Origin: Microbacterium halimionae
Lineage (GTDB): Bacteria; Actinomycetota; Actinomycetes; Actinomycetales; Microbacteriaceae
DNA length: 64,000 bases
Reading direction: 5' to 3'
Assembly: GCF_011761265.1 (NCBI RefSeq)
Contig: NZ_JAAOZB010000001.1
Coordinates: forward strand, 1,054,001-1,118,000
The translations under genes and the position numbers were made by a program. Positions 24,680-32,156 of this stretch are shown here, piece after piece. The first letter of the stretch is position 1. Every line of letters starts with the position of its first letter. The notes beneath the pieces were generated by a model. That model saw nothing but the letters and a program-made list of their open reading frames with translations. It searched no databases and was not told where the DNA came from.

Positions 24680-26062
24680 CTAGCTCGTCCAGCGCGCAGG
24701 ATCGATACCCCACGCGCGGCCCACAGTGGGGTATCGATCGGGCAGTTCTGGCTGAGTGAAGACGGATGCCGCGCACTCGAGGTCACCCGACGTCGTTTCT
24801 GCGTGGACGGTGTGATCTGTGGGAGGCCCGGTATCTTCGCCGACAGCAGTTGTGCCTGCGGCCAGGAGCTCCTGCGCTATTCGCGCGAGGCTCACATTGA
24901 TGCCGCCGCCGGCACCTGAGCACGCGCGGCGCCGCAAAGCGGACATGATGCCGGAGGCAAGAAGATAGCCCGCTGTGTGGTCGAGCGCCTGTGCGGGTAG
25001 CGCCCCGGGCCGGGCTCCGTGATGTGAGCCTTCAGGTGAACTGATGGCGGCGATGCCGGAGACGGTCTGCACGATGCTGTCGAAGCCGCGCCGGTGTGCC
25101 CACGGCCCGCGTGTTCCCCAGGCGCTGATCCGTCCACGGATGAGGCCCGGGTGGCTTGCTGCGAGTACGTCGTCGTCGAGTCCAAAACGGGTGAGCGCGT
25201 CGGGCCGGTATCCCGTGACAACAACGTCGGCTCCGGCCAACAGTTCGTGGAAAGTGCGGAGATCGTCAGCCGCTGCGAAGTCGAGGAGACCCGAGTGTTT
25301 TCCCTGCCCGGTGTCGAGGTGCTGCCAGGCGATCTCGGGGCGGCGGGGGTTATCGATGCGGAGGACATCGGCGCCGAGGAGAGCGAGGGTGCGGGTGGCA
25401 ACGGGGCCTGCGATAACGCGCGTGAGATCGAGCACCCTGATGCCTTGAAGCGGGGCGGGGAATCCCGTCGAGATCGGCTGTGGGTGCTGGCTGGTGCCGA
25501 CGGTGTCGGTTGTGACCTCGATGAGTGGGGCAGCCGCGACGGCTTTCGCCTGAGGGTGTTTCGCCCAGGTGTCGGCGCTCCGGTAGGCGCCGACAATCGC
25601 TCCGACCTCGGCGGCGCGGGTTTCTAGCTCCACCCCCGACCACTCGGAGAGCGCACGCGCGAGATCTTCTGGCGTGGCATCGCTCTCAAGCCCGAGAAGG
25701 GTTCGAAGCGCGCTGTCGTGGTGCGGGTAGTTGGCGTGCGTTCGCACCCATCCGTCGGCTGTGGCAAAAAAGCCGGAGCGTGGTGCCCAAGCCGCGGGCG
25801 GTTCACCGTTCAGGCGGAACAGCTGATCGCTTCGGTAAGACGCCGCGATTCGGCGCGGTGACAGCACCGCATCCGGAATCTCTGTTGTTCCGAGAGCGAG
25901 CGCCATGAGCGTTGCGGTTGCGACGGCGTCGTGCGCGAGCGCGCCGACAGCCAATGGGGACGCGAGCGGCACGGCCTGACGTTGGTCGCTGACATGCAAC
26001 GCGAGTGCTTCGTCTTCGCCGAGCGCGCGCAGCATGGCAGGCAGAAACGCGCCGGATGCCAC
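24680..26062 (-). CDS. Class III CoA-transferase-like protein, circularly permuted, catalytic Asp not found
   Basis: 460 residues from a GTG. The normal N-terminal CaiB/BaiF start (PLQGIRVLDLTRVIAGPVATRTLALLGADVLRID) appears only near residue 213, and the segment before it (FFATADGWVRTHANYP, AYRSADTWAKHPQ) resembles the C-terminal part of family members. So the domain order is permuted. The helix that normally carries the catalytic Asp in a VSxxD context reads INVSLARIAQE, with Arg at the Asp position. Activity is therefore doubtful, or another residue serves. The start lies two bases after the stop of the 65-residue gene upstream, so the two are probably coupled. Substrate unknown. Confidence 0.75.
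   Translation of the reverse strand: MASGAFLPAMLRALGEDEALALHVSDQRQAVPLASPLAVGALAHDAVATATLMALALGTTEIPDAVLSPRRIAASYRSDQLFRLNGEPPAAWAPRSGFFATADGWVRTHANYPHHDSALRTLLGLESDATPEDLARALSEWSGVELETRAAEVGAIVGAYRSADTWAKHPQAKAVAAAPLIEVTTDTVGTSQHPQPISTGFPAPLQGIRVLDLTRVIAGPVATRTLALLGADVLRIDNPRRPEIAWQHLDTGQGKHSGLLDFAAADDLRTFHELLAGADVVVTGYRPDALTRFGLDDDVLAASHPGLIRGRISAWGTRGPWAHRRGFDSIVQTVSGIAAISSPEGSHHGARPGALPAQALDHTAGYLLASGIMSALRRRACSGAGGGINVSLARIAQELLAAGTTAVGEDTGPPTDHTVHAETTSGDLECAASVFTQPELPDRYPTVGRAWGIDPARWTS
24700..24739. repeat. Perfect 14-bp inverted repeat inside the 3' end of the CoA-transferase gene
   Basis: GATCGATACCCCAC at 24700-24713 pairs with GTGGGGTATCGATC at 24726-24739 across 12 bases. It lies 20-60 bases before the stop codon, within coding sequence, and may act as an in-gene terminator or attenuator for the minus-strand transcript, or as a protein-binding dyad. 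Confidence 0.6.
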
Positions 26063-26064
26063 CG

Positions 26065-26262
26065 CTAGAAGCCGCCCATTCGCATCCAGGAGTTTTGCCC
26101 TTCGGCGCGAAGCGCTGCGTCATCGGCGGAGGTCGAGTCGGATTTGCCGGCGCGCATCATGTCGTTGCGAGGTGCGCGCTTTCGTGGGTGCGCTTTTCGT
26201 CGCCAGCGCACTCCGAGCCCCGCAAGCACCGCGAACACGGCGATCGGGATGAGGATGAGCAC
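26065..26262 (-). CDS. 65-residue single-pass membrane protein
   Basis: Starts at a GTG. One membrane helix (about 2-19) is followed by a strongly basic stretch (RWRRKAHPRKRAPRN) and a polar tail, so the tail should lie in the cytoplasm. The stop is two bases before the GTG of the CoA-transferase gene, an arrangement typical of translational coupling. No family recognised. Confidence 0.5.
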   Translation of the reverse strand: MLILIPIAVFAVLAGLGVRWRRKAHPRKRAPRNDMMRAGKSDSTSADDAALRAEGQNSWMRMGGF

Positions 26263-26287
26263 GGCGCTGAGTCTACGACCGGTACGG

Positions 26288-26328
26288 CAACAGGGCGCCG
26301 TCTCCGGAAAAGAGACGACACCCTGTTG
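26288..26328 (-). terminator. Terminator after the wall-anchored hydrolase gene
   Basis: CAACAGGG with a further CGTCTC pairs with GAGACG and CCCTGTTG around a 7-base loop; two small mismatched positions interrupt the stem. It starts 18 bases past the stop of the minus-strand gene ending at 26346. Confidence 0.7.
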
Positions 26329-26345
26329 TTGGAGCGTGAGACTGG

Positions 26346-29300
26346 TTAGCTCTCGGTGTGCTCGACGGCGAGTTCTGCAGCACGGCGCTGGCGCGCGTAG
26401 AGCAGGGTTCCGCCGGTGATCATGAGGAGCGCGGTCAGCATGAGTGACCAGCCGAACCCGTCGGATCCGGTGACAGCGAGCGCGCCCGTTGCCGTTCCGG
26501 TGGGTGAGCCGTCGGTGACTGAACCGCCGGTGCCCTCACCCGAGCCGTCGCCGCCGTCCGAACCGTCGCCCTCTCCGCTATCGACCGGAGCTGCGGCCAC
26601 GACGATCGTGACTGCTGCCGAGGTCGATTCGCTGGCGACACCGGTGCGTGCGAAGTTCGCCACGACCGAGTAGGTGCCAGCGGGGAGTCCGTCGGCGAGG
26701 GTGAGTGTTGCCACGCCCCCGACAACATCAGCGGTCCCGATGATTCCGCCGGCAACCGCTGTGCGCGCTGTGCCGCCGGTTGAGCCGGAGCTCGTCGCAG
26801 GACCATCTGTGAAGGTGACAGTGCCATCGGTTGCCTGGCCGTCAATGGATGCCGTCAGGGTGATTGCGTCGCCCTCGGTGTACTCCCTGTCTTCGATTTC
26901 GAGTGCCGTCTCGGTGGGAGCAAGCACCGGCACGCTGCTGGTGAGCACTCGTACCGAACCTGCGCCAACCGCTGTTGTCTCCGAAGCGCCAAGTTCAGCG
27001 TCTTCAGCGATCTCGATCGATGTCGTCGCAACACCGTCGGCATCGGCGATGACCGCTTCGAACGTGTCTTCGCCGCGGACGAAGACGACAGCTTCACCGG
27101 CGCGGAAGCCCGACCCGGTGAGGTCGAGGGTGCCGCCGGGGGCGACATACTCTTCTGTCGAGGTCAGCTCTCCGGGTGTGACGGATGCCGCAAGCTCAGC
27201 GCAGACGTCGCCTTGCGCGCCGACGGGCAATGCCTCGACAGCGGGTGCGGTGACACCGTCGTCTTCGCGCACCGTGAGGCGTGTGAAGGCGTTTGCTCCC
27301 ATGACGACGTCGGTCGTGTTGGTGACGCTCACCTTGAACCATGCCGACGGCGATGCCGAAGGCGCATCGTTGCCGAGAGTGGGCACTGTGACTGACGTGC
27401 ACACCTCGCCGGGGGCGAATGTCACTTTCTGCATTCCGATTCCGACGGTGCCTGTTGCCGAGCCGAGCACGCTGACGTATCCAGTGACAGTCGACGTTTC
27501 GGCGCGGTTGAGGTAGACAGCGATGTTCGCCGTGCTGGGGCCGTTCCCCTCATCGACGGTGGTGGGTGCCACGTTGATGCTGGTGCGGGTTTGCACTGTT
27601 GCGGTTCCGACGGTGGGGGTGTCGAAGGCCAGGTCGGACAGGTATACCCCGCCGGTTCCGGTGCCGTCGGCGCCCACGCCCGAGGTGATGCGTACTTCGC
27701 GCACGTCGCTCAGGTTGATGCCGGTCATGCTGGCGGTGGGGATCGTGAGTTGCTGCAGCACGATCTTGTTCAGCGTGGTGTTGGAGCCTCCCGGCATCCG
27801 GTTGATGGCGAGTGGGTTGATTTCTGATGCCAGCACATTGAATGTGTTGTTGCTTCCGTCGACGACCGTGATTGTGAAGTCGGTACCCGACTGCACAGTT
27901 TCGGTGGGTGCCGTCTTCAGTGTGAGCTGGCTACGGTTCGATACGTCGCGCTTACCCGCGGGGATCGAGATACGCAGTTCTGCGTTGCTCGGTACCGTCG
28001 CGTCGCTTGACGATCCGCCGTTCCAGAGGAACTGCGTCGCGGGGAATGTTGGCACGTTGGGTGCAAACGATCCGGGCGTCCAGTGCGGCACCTGCGATGA
28101 GGCCTTGGTCGTGGCGCAGTACGGCTGCGACTGCGGCAGTGTGCGGCCGGTGAGGTTGGTGCACACAGCTGCCGTACCACTTCCGTTGACGCGAACCAGT
28201 GCGGAGTTCTCGGCGAAGTCCGTGATGAGAGTCGTTGCGCTGGTCGGCTGTGCGGCCATGACGCGAACGTCGGCGTATTCGGTTGCTGTCGTTGAGGGCT
28301 TGACCGATCCGTCGAACATCTGCTGGAACTGGGTTTCGCCCCCCATCGTGAGGCGGAAGAAGCCCGTCATGTACGACACGCCCACCTGGTACTGCTCGGC
28401 GGCAGTCATGCGGGTGTCGTCACGTGTGGAACAGGTCGATGTCGTGTCGCTGGTGCGCCAGTCATCACCTGTTGCGGCCGGGTAGAGGCCCGGCGTCCAC
28501 ACAGTGTTGAAGAAGTTGTGGTTTGCACCCATGACCCACACCGCGGAGCGGAGCACGTCGTCGCCGTACGCGTGACGCGAGTCGTCGATGAAGTGCTGAC
28601 CCTGCTGGTTAGAGACGTCACCGTCGCAGTAGGGAAGGAACACTGCGGTGGGCACGTCGGGCATTGTCATGCGTCCGAAGTCGACGGGCGCCAGCGGAAG
28701 TACCGAGACGATGCCGAACGGAGACTCGAGTGCCTGGTTGAGGGTGGCCGCCGAAACGACGCCCTCACCGCCGCGGGAGTGCCCCATGATGCCGACCTGT
28801 CTGAGATCGAATCGACCCTTGAGCGACGCAGCTGTGACGCTCGAAGCGGCGGCGGGCTGGTCTGTGCGGGTCGTGGCGAGAGCGAGTGCGTCGTCAAGCG
28901 TGCGTGTCGTGGTGACGCCCGGGTCGGATTCGGTCGCCCAGGTGGTGTCGTCGTAGGAGACGGCCTCGCCGGCGCTGGCCTTACGGAGCATGTCGAGAGT
29001 GTCGAGGATGAGCTGACCGCGAGCCTGTGCGCCGTAGTCGAGTGCGAGCTGGTTGTCGTTGGAGTTAACGGCGTTGGCAGCGATCGACAGCACGTTGTAG
29101 CCGTGCGACGCGAGAGCACGAGCTGTGCTTTCGTAGCCGAGGTACGAGCGGATGTTCATCTGTGTGGGTCCGCAGGGCCAACGAAGCGGGTTTGAGCCTG
29201 ACCCCGAGCACGACGTGTGGCGACCGTGAAGCAGCACGACGGTGGGCCGTGCACCCTCGGCGCTGGTGAGGTACATCTTGCCGGTCATTTCACCGCGGAT

Positions 29301-29843
29301 GCCGCCGATGGCTGCCAACGGAACGGCACGGTCACCGAAGTCGTACTCAGCTTCGGTGACGGTGTACGCGCCGAGATCGGAGGGGTCTTCGACGGCCGCG
29401 AGGGGCTCGAGCGCGTCGAGTTGACGCATGAGCGCGTCGTTTTCGGTGTCGACCGATTCTTCTTGCGGAGCAGCATCCTCGGATGCTTTCTCGTCGTCGC
29501 CGGAGGACCATCCCTTTTCGACGGTCTCGGCCGCGGCGATGTCGGGGTCGACGGTGGTCACCGACAGCGACATGCCGTCGGCAGATTCAGTGGCGAGCCC
29601 CATCGGTACGCCGTCGACGATGAGCGTCGGTGCGTCGTTGACGATGGGTAGCGGCTCATCGAGGTTGTAGGTCAGTTCGTATCCACCGGGGGTGGTGGTG
29701 ACTGACCAGTTCTCGCCCTGCGCGACGATGGGGTCGTCTGCGGGGGAAGCGATCGCGGGCGCTGAGCTGACCGCGATGATAGGGACGACAAGTGCAGCCA
29801 CGAGGGCAGCAGCGCGCGCCCGTGAGGACATACGAGTGCTCAC
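26346..29843 (-). CDS. Secreted, wall-anchored alpha/beta hydrolase with C-terminal adhesive modules
   Basis: 1165 residues from a GTG eight bases after GGAG. Signal peptide (ends near SAPAIA). The alpha/beta hydrolase part (about 150-500) has VVLLHGRHTSC, the nucleophile elbow GHSRGGEGV with S356, an acid candidate D407 in PYCDGD and H442 in ANHNFF. A beta-rich part follows, then a Calx-beta-like module (about 770-870, SINVAPTTVDEG and LTVREDD), two Ig-like modules (about 895-1080), a Gly/Asp/Ser linker and the sorting signal LAVTG, a membrane helix and a basic tail. The likely role is a surface esterase or peptidase; the substrate is not readable. It is a single gene with its own terminator. 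Confidence 0.85.
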   Translation of the reverse strand: MSTRMSSRARAAALVAALVVPIIAVSSAPAIASPADDPIVAQGENWSVTTTPGGYELTYNLDEPLPIVNDAPTLIVDGVPMGLATESADGMSLSVTTVDPDIAAAETVEKGWSSGDDEKASEDAAPQEESVDTENDALMRQLDALEPLAAVEDPSDLGAYTVTEAEYDFGDRAVPLAAIGGIRGEMTGKMYLTSAEGARPTVVLLHGRHTSCSGSGSNPLRWPCGPTQMNIRSYLGYESTARALASHGYNVLSIAANAVNSNDNQLALDYGAQARGQLILDTLDMLRKASAGEAVSYDDTTWATESDPGVTTTRTLDDALALATTRTDQPAAASSVTAASLKGRFDLRQVGIMGHSRGGEGVVSAATLNQALESPFGIVSVLPLAPVDFGRMTMPDVPTAVFLPYCDGDVSNQQGQHFIDDSRHAYGDDVLRSAVWVMGANHNFFNTVWTPGLYPAATGDDWRTSDTTSTCSTRDDTRMTAAEQYQVGVSYMTGFFRLTMGGETQFQQMFDGSVKPSTTATEYADVRVMAAQPTSATTLITDFAENSALVRVNGSGTAAVCTNLTGRTLPQSQPYCATTKASSQVPHWTPGSFAPNVPTFPATQFLWNGGSSSDATVPSNAELRISIPAGKRDVSNRSQLTLKTAPTETVQSGTDFTITVVDGSNNTFNVLASEINPLAINRMPGGSNTTLNKIVLQQLTIPTASMTGINLSDVREVRITSGVGADGTGTGGVYLSDLAFDTPTVGTATVQTRTSINVAPTTVDEGNGPSTANIAVYLNRAETSTVTGYVSVLGSATGTVGIGMQKVTFAPGEVCTSVTVPTLGNDAPSASPSAWFKVSVTNTTDVVMGANAFTRLTVREDDGVTAPAVEALPVGAQGDVCAELAASVTPGELTSTEEYVAPGGTLDLTGSGFRAGEAVVFVRGEDTFEAVIADADGVATTSIEIAEDAELGASETTAVGAGSVRVLTSSVPVLAPTETALEIEDREYTEGDAITLTASIDGQATDGTVTFTDGPATSSGSTGGTARTAVAGGIIGTADVVGGVATLTLADGLPAGTYSVVANFARTGVASESTSAAVTIVVAAAPVDSGEGDGSDGGDGSGEGTGGSVTDGSPTGTATGALAVTGSDGFGWSLMLTALLMITGGTLLYARQRRAAELAVEHTES

Positions 29844-30015
29844 AGTTCTCCGAACATTGGGGGGTGATTTTGGGGAGGTGAAGACCCGAGGAGCTGGTCC
29901 CAATGAGGAGGCTATGTCTCACATGTGCGTTGCCTGAATCGTTTAACAATGCGGTAACACGAACTTAACTGACCGATTCATTTCGAGGTCTGGCAGGCGA
30001 CGACAAGGGGTCGCC

Positions 30016-30066
30016 AGTGCCAGCCGAACAGCAGTGCCAGCCGAACAGCAGTGCTAGCTGAACAGC
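30016..30066. repeat. Three tandem 17-bp repeats
   Basis: Three head-to-tail copies of AGTGCCAGCCGAACAGC (30016-30032, 30033-30049, 30050-30066); the first two are identical and the third differs at two positions. They lie between the 43-residue gene and the hydrolase gene, both on the minus strand. The surrounding 29844-30104 holds no other gene that I can support. Confidence 0.8.
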
Positions 30067-30104
30067 AGCGTGAGACTGAACACCACGTTGAGTCGGTTGC
30101 GGTC

Positions 30105-30236
30105 TTAGCGCATCGCGGCGGCGTACTGCAGGAACGCTGCGATGCACAGCACCACGACACCGGTGGCGAGCATCGCGACGCCGACGTAGATCATCCAGTG
30201 CGTACCGCGGTTCGGATCTTTCAACTCAGCGCCCAT
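30105..30236 (-). CDS. 43-residue membrane peptide
   Basis: ATG at 30236 opens a short frame: a polar N-terminus (MGAELKDPNRGTHW), one membrane helix (about 15-40) and a short end (AAAMR). The ribosome site is poor. The polar-then-helix layout is common among small actinobacterial proteins of unknown role. No family recognised. Confidence 0.5.
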   Translation of the reverse strand: MGAELKDPNRGTHWMIYVGVAMLATGVVVLCIAAFLQYAAAMR

Positions 30237-30293
30237 GGCACCACAGGTTACCGGAATCGTTGGCCGGGTGAACGACACACGTTGCCAGAAACG

Positions 30294-30342
30294 GTGGGGC
30301 GCCTGTCCCCCGCATCGGAGAACGAGGGGACAGGCGCCCCAC
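30294..30342. terminator. Perfect 17-bp inverted repeat between divergent genes
   Basis: GTGGGGCGCCTGTCCCC at 30294-30310 pairs with GGGGACAGGCGCCCCAC at 30326-30342 over a 15-base loop. It is the strongest hairpin in the window, yet it lies between a minus-strand and a plus-strand gene that point away from each other. It may block read-through in both directions or be a remnant of a mobile end. Confidence 0.65.
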
Positions 30343-30569
30343 CAAGAGTTCCGCACAGCGCAGCTCGACTCTCGCGACCTCTCACTTTTGCTCGTGGCGG
30401 CCGCAACAAACATCATGACGGGAGGCGAGGGCTCTGCTGCTTTTCGTGCGTAATTACACCCCGTCTTTCACCCTCGCTGTCGACGGCCCCGCTGAGCGGA
30501 AGAGATTCTGTCTTGCGAAACCGAGGGTACCTTCGTCTCTAACCGAACTGCTCACGACGAAAGCTCCCT
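30343..30569. other. Intergenic stretch without a supported gene
   Basis: Between the 17-bp inverted repeat and the amidase pseudogene I see no credible coding frame, repeat or RNA gene. It presumably holds the former promoter of the amidase. Confidence 0.5.
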
Positions 30570-31881
30570 ATGACAGACGCGTTTACTGCAATGGATGCCA
30601 CAGCAATGCGGGCGCTTCTCGTTGCGCGAGAGATATCTGCCAGCCAGCTCTGGCAAGCTCATCAGCTTCGCTTGGAGCAGTGCGGTGAGCGGTACGGTGC
30701 GATCGTCGATACCGATCTCGAGGGCGCTGCGGTAACCGCGGCAGCAATCGATGCCCGCTACGCGCGGGGTGAGGCGATTGGCGCGCTCGCCGGTGTGCCG
30801 ATGACGATAAAGGATTCGTTCGACGTTGTCGGTTTGCGTACGAGTCACGGGCGCCTTTTGGATTCGCATACCGCCACGAGGGATGCCCCTGCGGTGGCAC
30901 GTGCGCGGGCCGCGGACGCCGTGATCTTCGGGTGGGGCAGCTGTCGCTGTCGCGACGGGCCTCAGCGCAATCGAGCTTGGCAGTGATCTTGCGGGCTCAA
31001 TCCGGGTGCCAGCGGCGTGGAACGGGATTTTTGGGCACCGGCCGAGCAACGGTGTTGTCTCAAAACGCGGGCATTTGCCGTGGCGTGTGGATAGCCGCAT
31101 TGAGCCTCCGGTCTCGGTATCGGGGCCGCTTGCTCGTTCAGCGCGTGACCTTGAGTCGGTGTTTAGGGTGGTCGCGGGTGCCGCGGACCCTGATTCGGTG
31201 GGGTGGCGTCTCGACTTGCCTCGCCCCGCCTGGAACAATCTCACCGGTATTCGTGTGGGTATCTGGACGGAGAGCGCCAGCGCTCCCATCGACGACGAAA
31301 TGCGATCGGCGATCAGCGCTCTGACTGCTGATCTGACGAACGCCGGATGCCACGTGGTTGACATCATCGATCCGCCCGGGGCAGACGCGGCCGGTCTTGA
31401 GCTTTTCGCTCGCCTGCAGCAGGGGGAGATTTCGCACAGCGTTGGCCAAGAGACGTTCGACGCCGCGGTCGATGTCGAAGGCGACCTGGCTCAGCGGGTG
31501 TACAACGCGTGGCGTGATGCTGAGGATCAGCGTGCCATCCGTGACGCGTGGAACGAGCGCGTGTTCACGGAGGTCGACGTGGTGATTGCTCCGGCTGTGC
31601 CCGGGGCTGCGCCCGTCTATGACGAGCAGCCCGAGGAGCTGCGCGCTCTAGAAATCTCGGGACGTGTCTACCCTGCTGCAGAGGCGGTTGCCGCGTGGAG
31701 CTGTATGGCTAACCTCGCGATGCTGCCGTGCACCGTCATTCCGCTGAAGCGTGGTGCGAGGTCGCGCTTGCCGCTCGGCGCTCAGATCATCGCTCCCTAC
31801 CTGCACGATCTCACCGCGTTGCGCTTTGCGTGCCTCCTCGAGAGCGCCCAGATCGTGGGTTTTGTCGCGCCACCGGCCTGA
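30570..31881 (+). pseudogene. Amidase-signature enzyme inactivated by an internal deletion and frameshift
   Basis: The first 112 or so codons from the ATG at 30570 encode a normal amidase start with catalytic-type Lys in VPMTIKDSFD and continue to ARAADAVIFG near 30930. The frame then changes. In the next frame the family sequence resumes at once as GAAVAVATGLSAIELGSDLAGSIRVP (from about 30934) and runs to the stop at 31881. Roughly 40 residues that normally lie between these blocks, including the GGSSGG cis-Ser loop, are absent. So the enzyme lacks part of its Ser-Ser-Lys triad, even if frameshifting occurred. Downstream sequence looks undamaged, which suggests a recent event. A sequencing error would explain a frameshift but not the missing block. 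Confidence 0.88.
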
Positions 31882-31889
31882 CGCACGCC

Positions 31890-31904
31890 GGGGCCGATGG
31901 CCCC
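31890..31904 (+). terminator. Small GC hairpin after the amidase pseudogene
   Basis: GGGGCC and GGCCCC flank a 3-base loop, eight bases after the stop. Confidence 0.45.
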
Positions 31905-32156
31905 AGTTCAGGGGTGAAGCCGCGGGGTGAAAGTGAGGGTGAAAACCCGCCTCAACGGCAAATCGCTCGACGCTGCCTAGATAACTTGCATGAGCAGGAG
32001 TTATGGCTGCGCACACCCAACGCAGCCATGTTGACTCGCCCCTGGCGTCCCCCAGGTAGGCGATAACTGGCGCGCCGAAAACATCCGTATTCGGCGTGCC
32101 GGAAAGTCTCGGCGATGCCACGCCGTTTGCTCCTGGTCCGACTACTGAGGAGCATC
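31905..32156 (+). promoter_or_regulatory. Structured upstream region of the giant DUF11 gene
   Basis: No gene is visible here, but dyads cluster. ATGGCTGCG/CGCAGCCAT with a 9-base loop lies at 32003-32029; GCGCGCCGAA/TTCGGCGTGC (one mismatch, 10-base loop) at 32070-32099; CCTGG/CCAGG near 32041-32056; and GCGGG/CCCGC around 31921-31949. The last part carries GAGGAG eight bases before the GTG start. It may be a 5' leader with regulatory hairpins. I could not match it to a known riboswitch. Confidence 0.4.

Noticed and set aside
31905-32156. Known riboswitch (c-di-AMP type was considered) upstream of the DUF11 gene
   Set aside because: Some GGGTGAA-like words occur, but the conserved order of the ydaO motif is not found; left as unexplained dyads.
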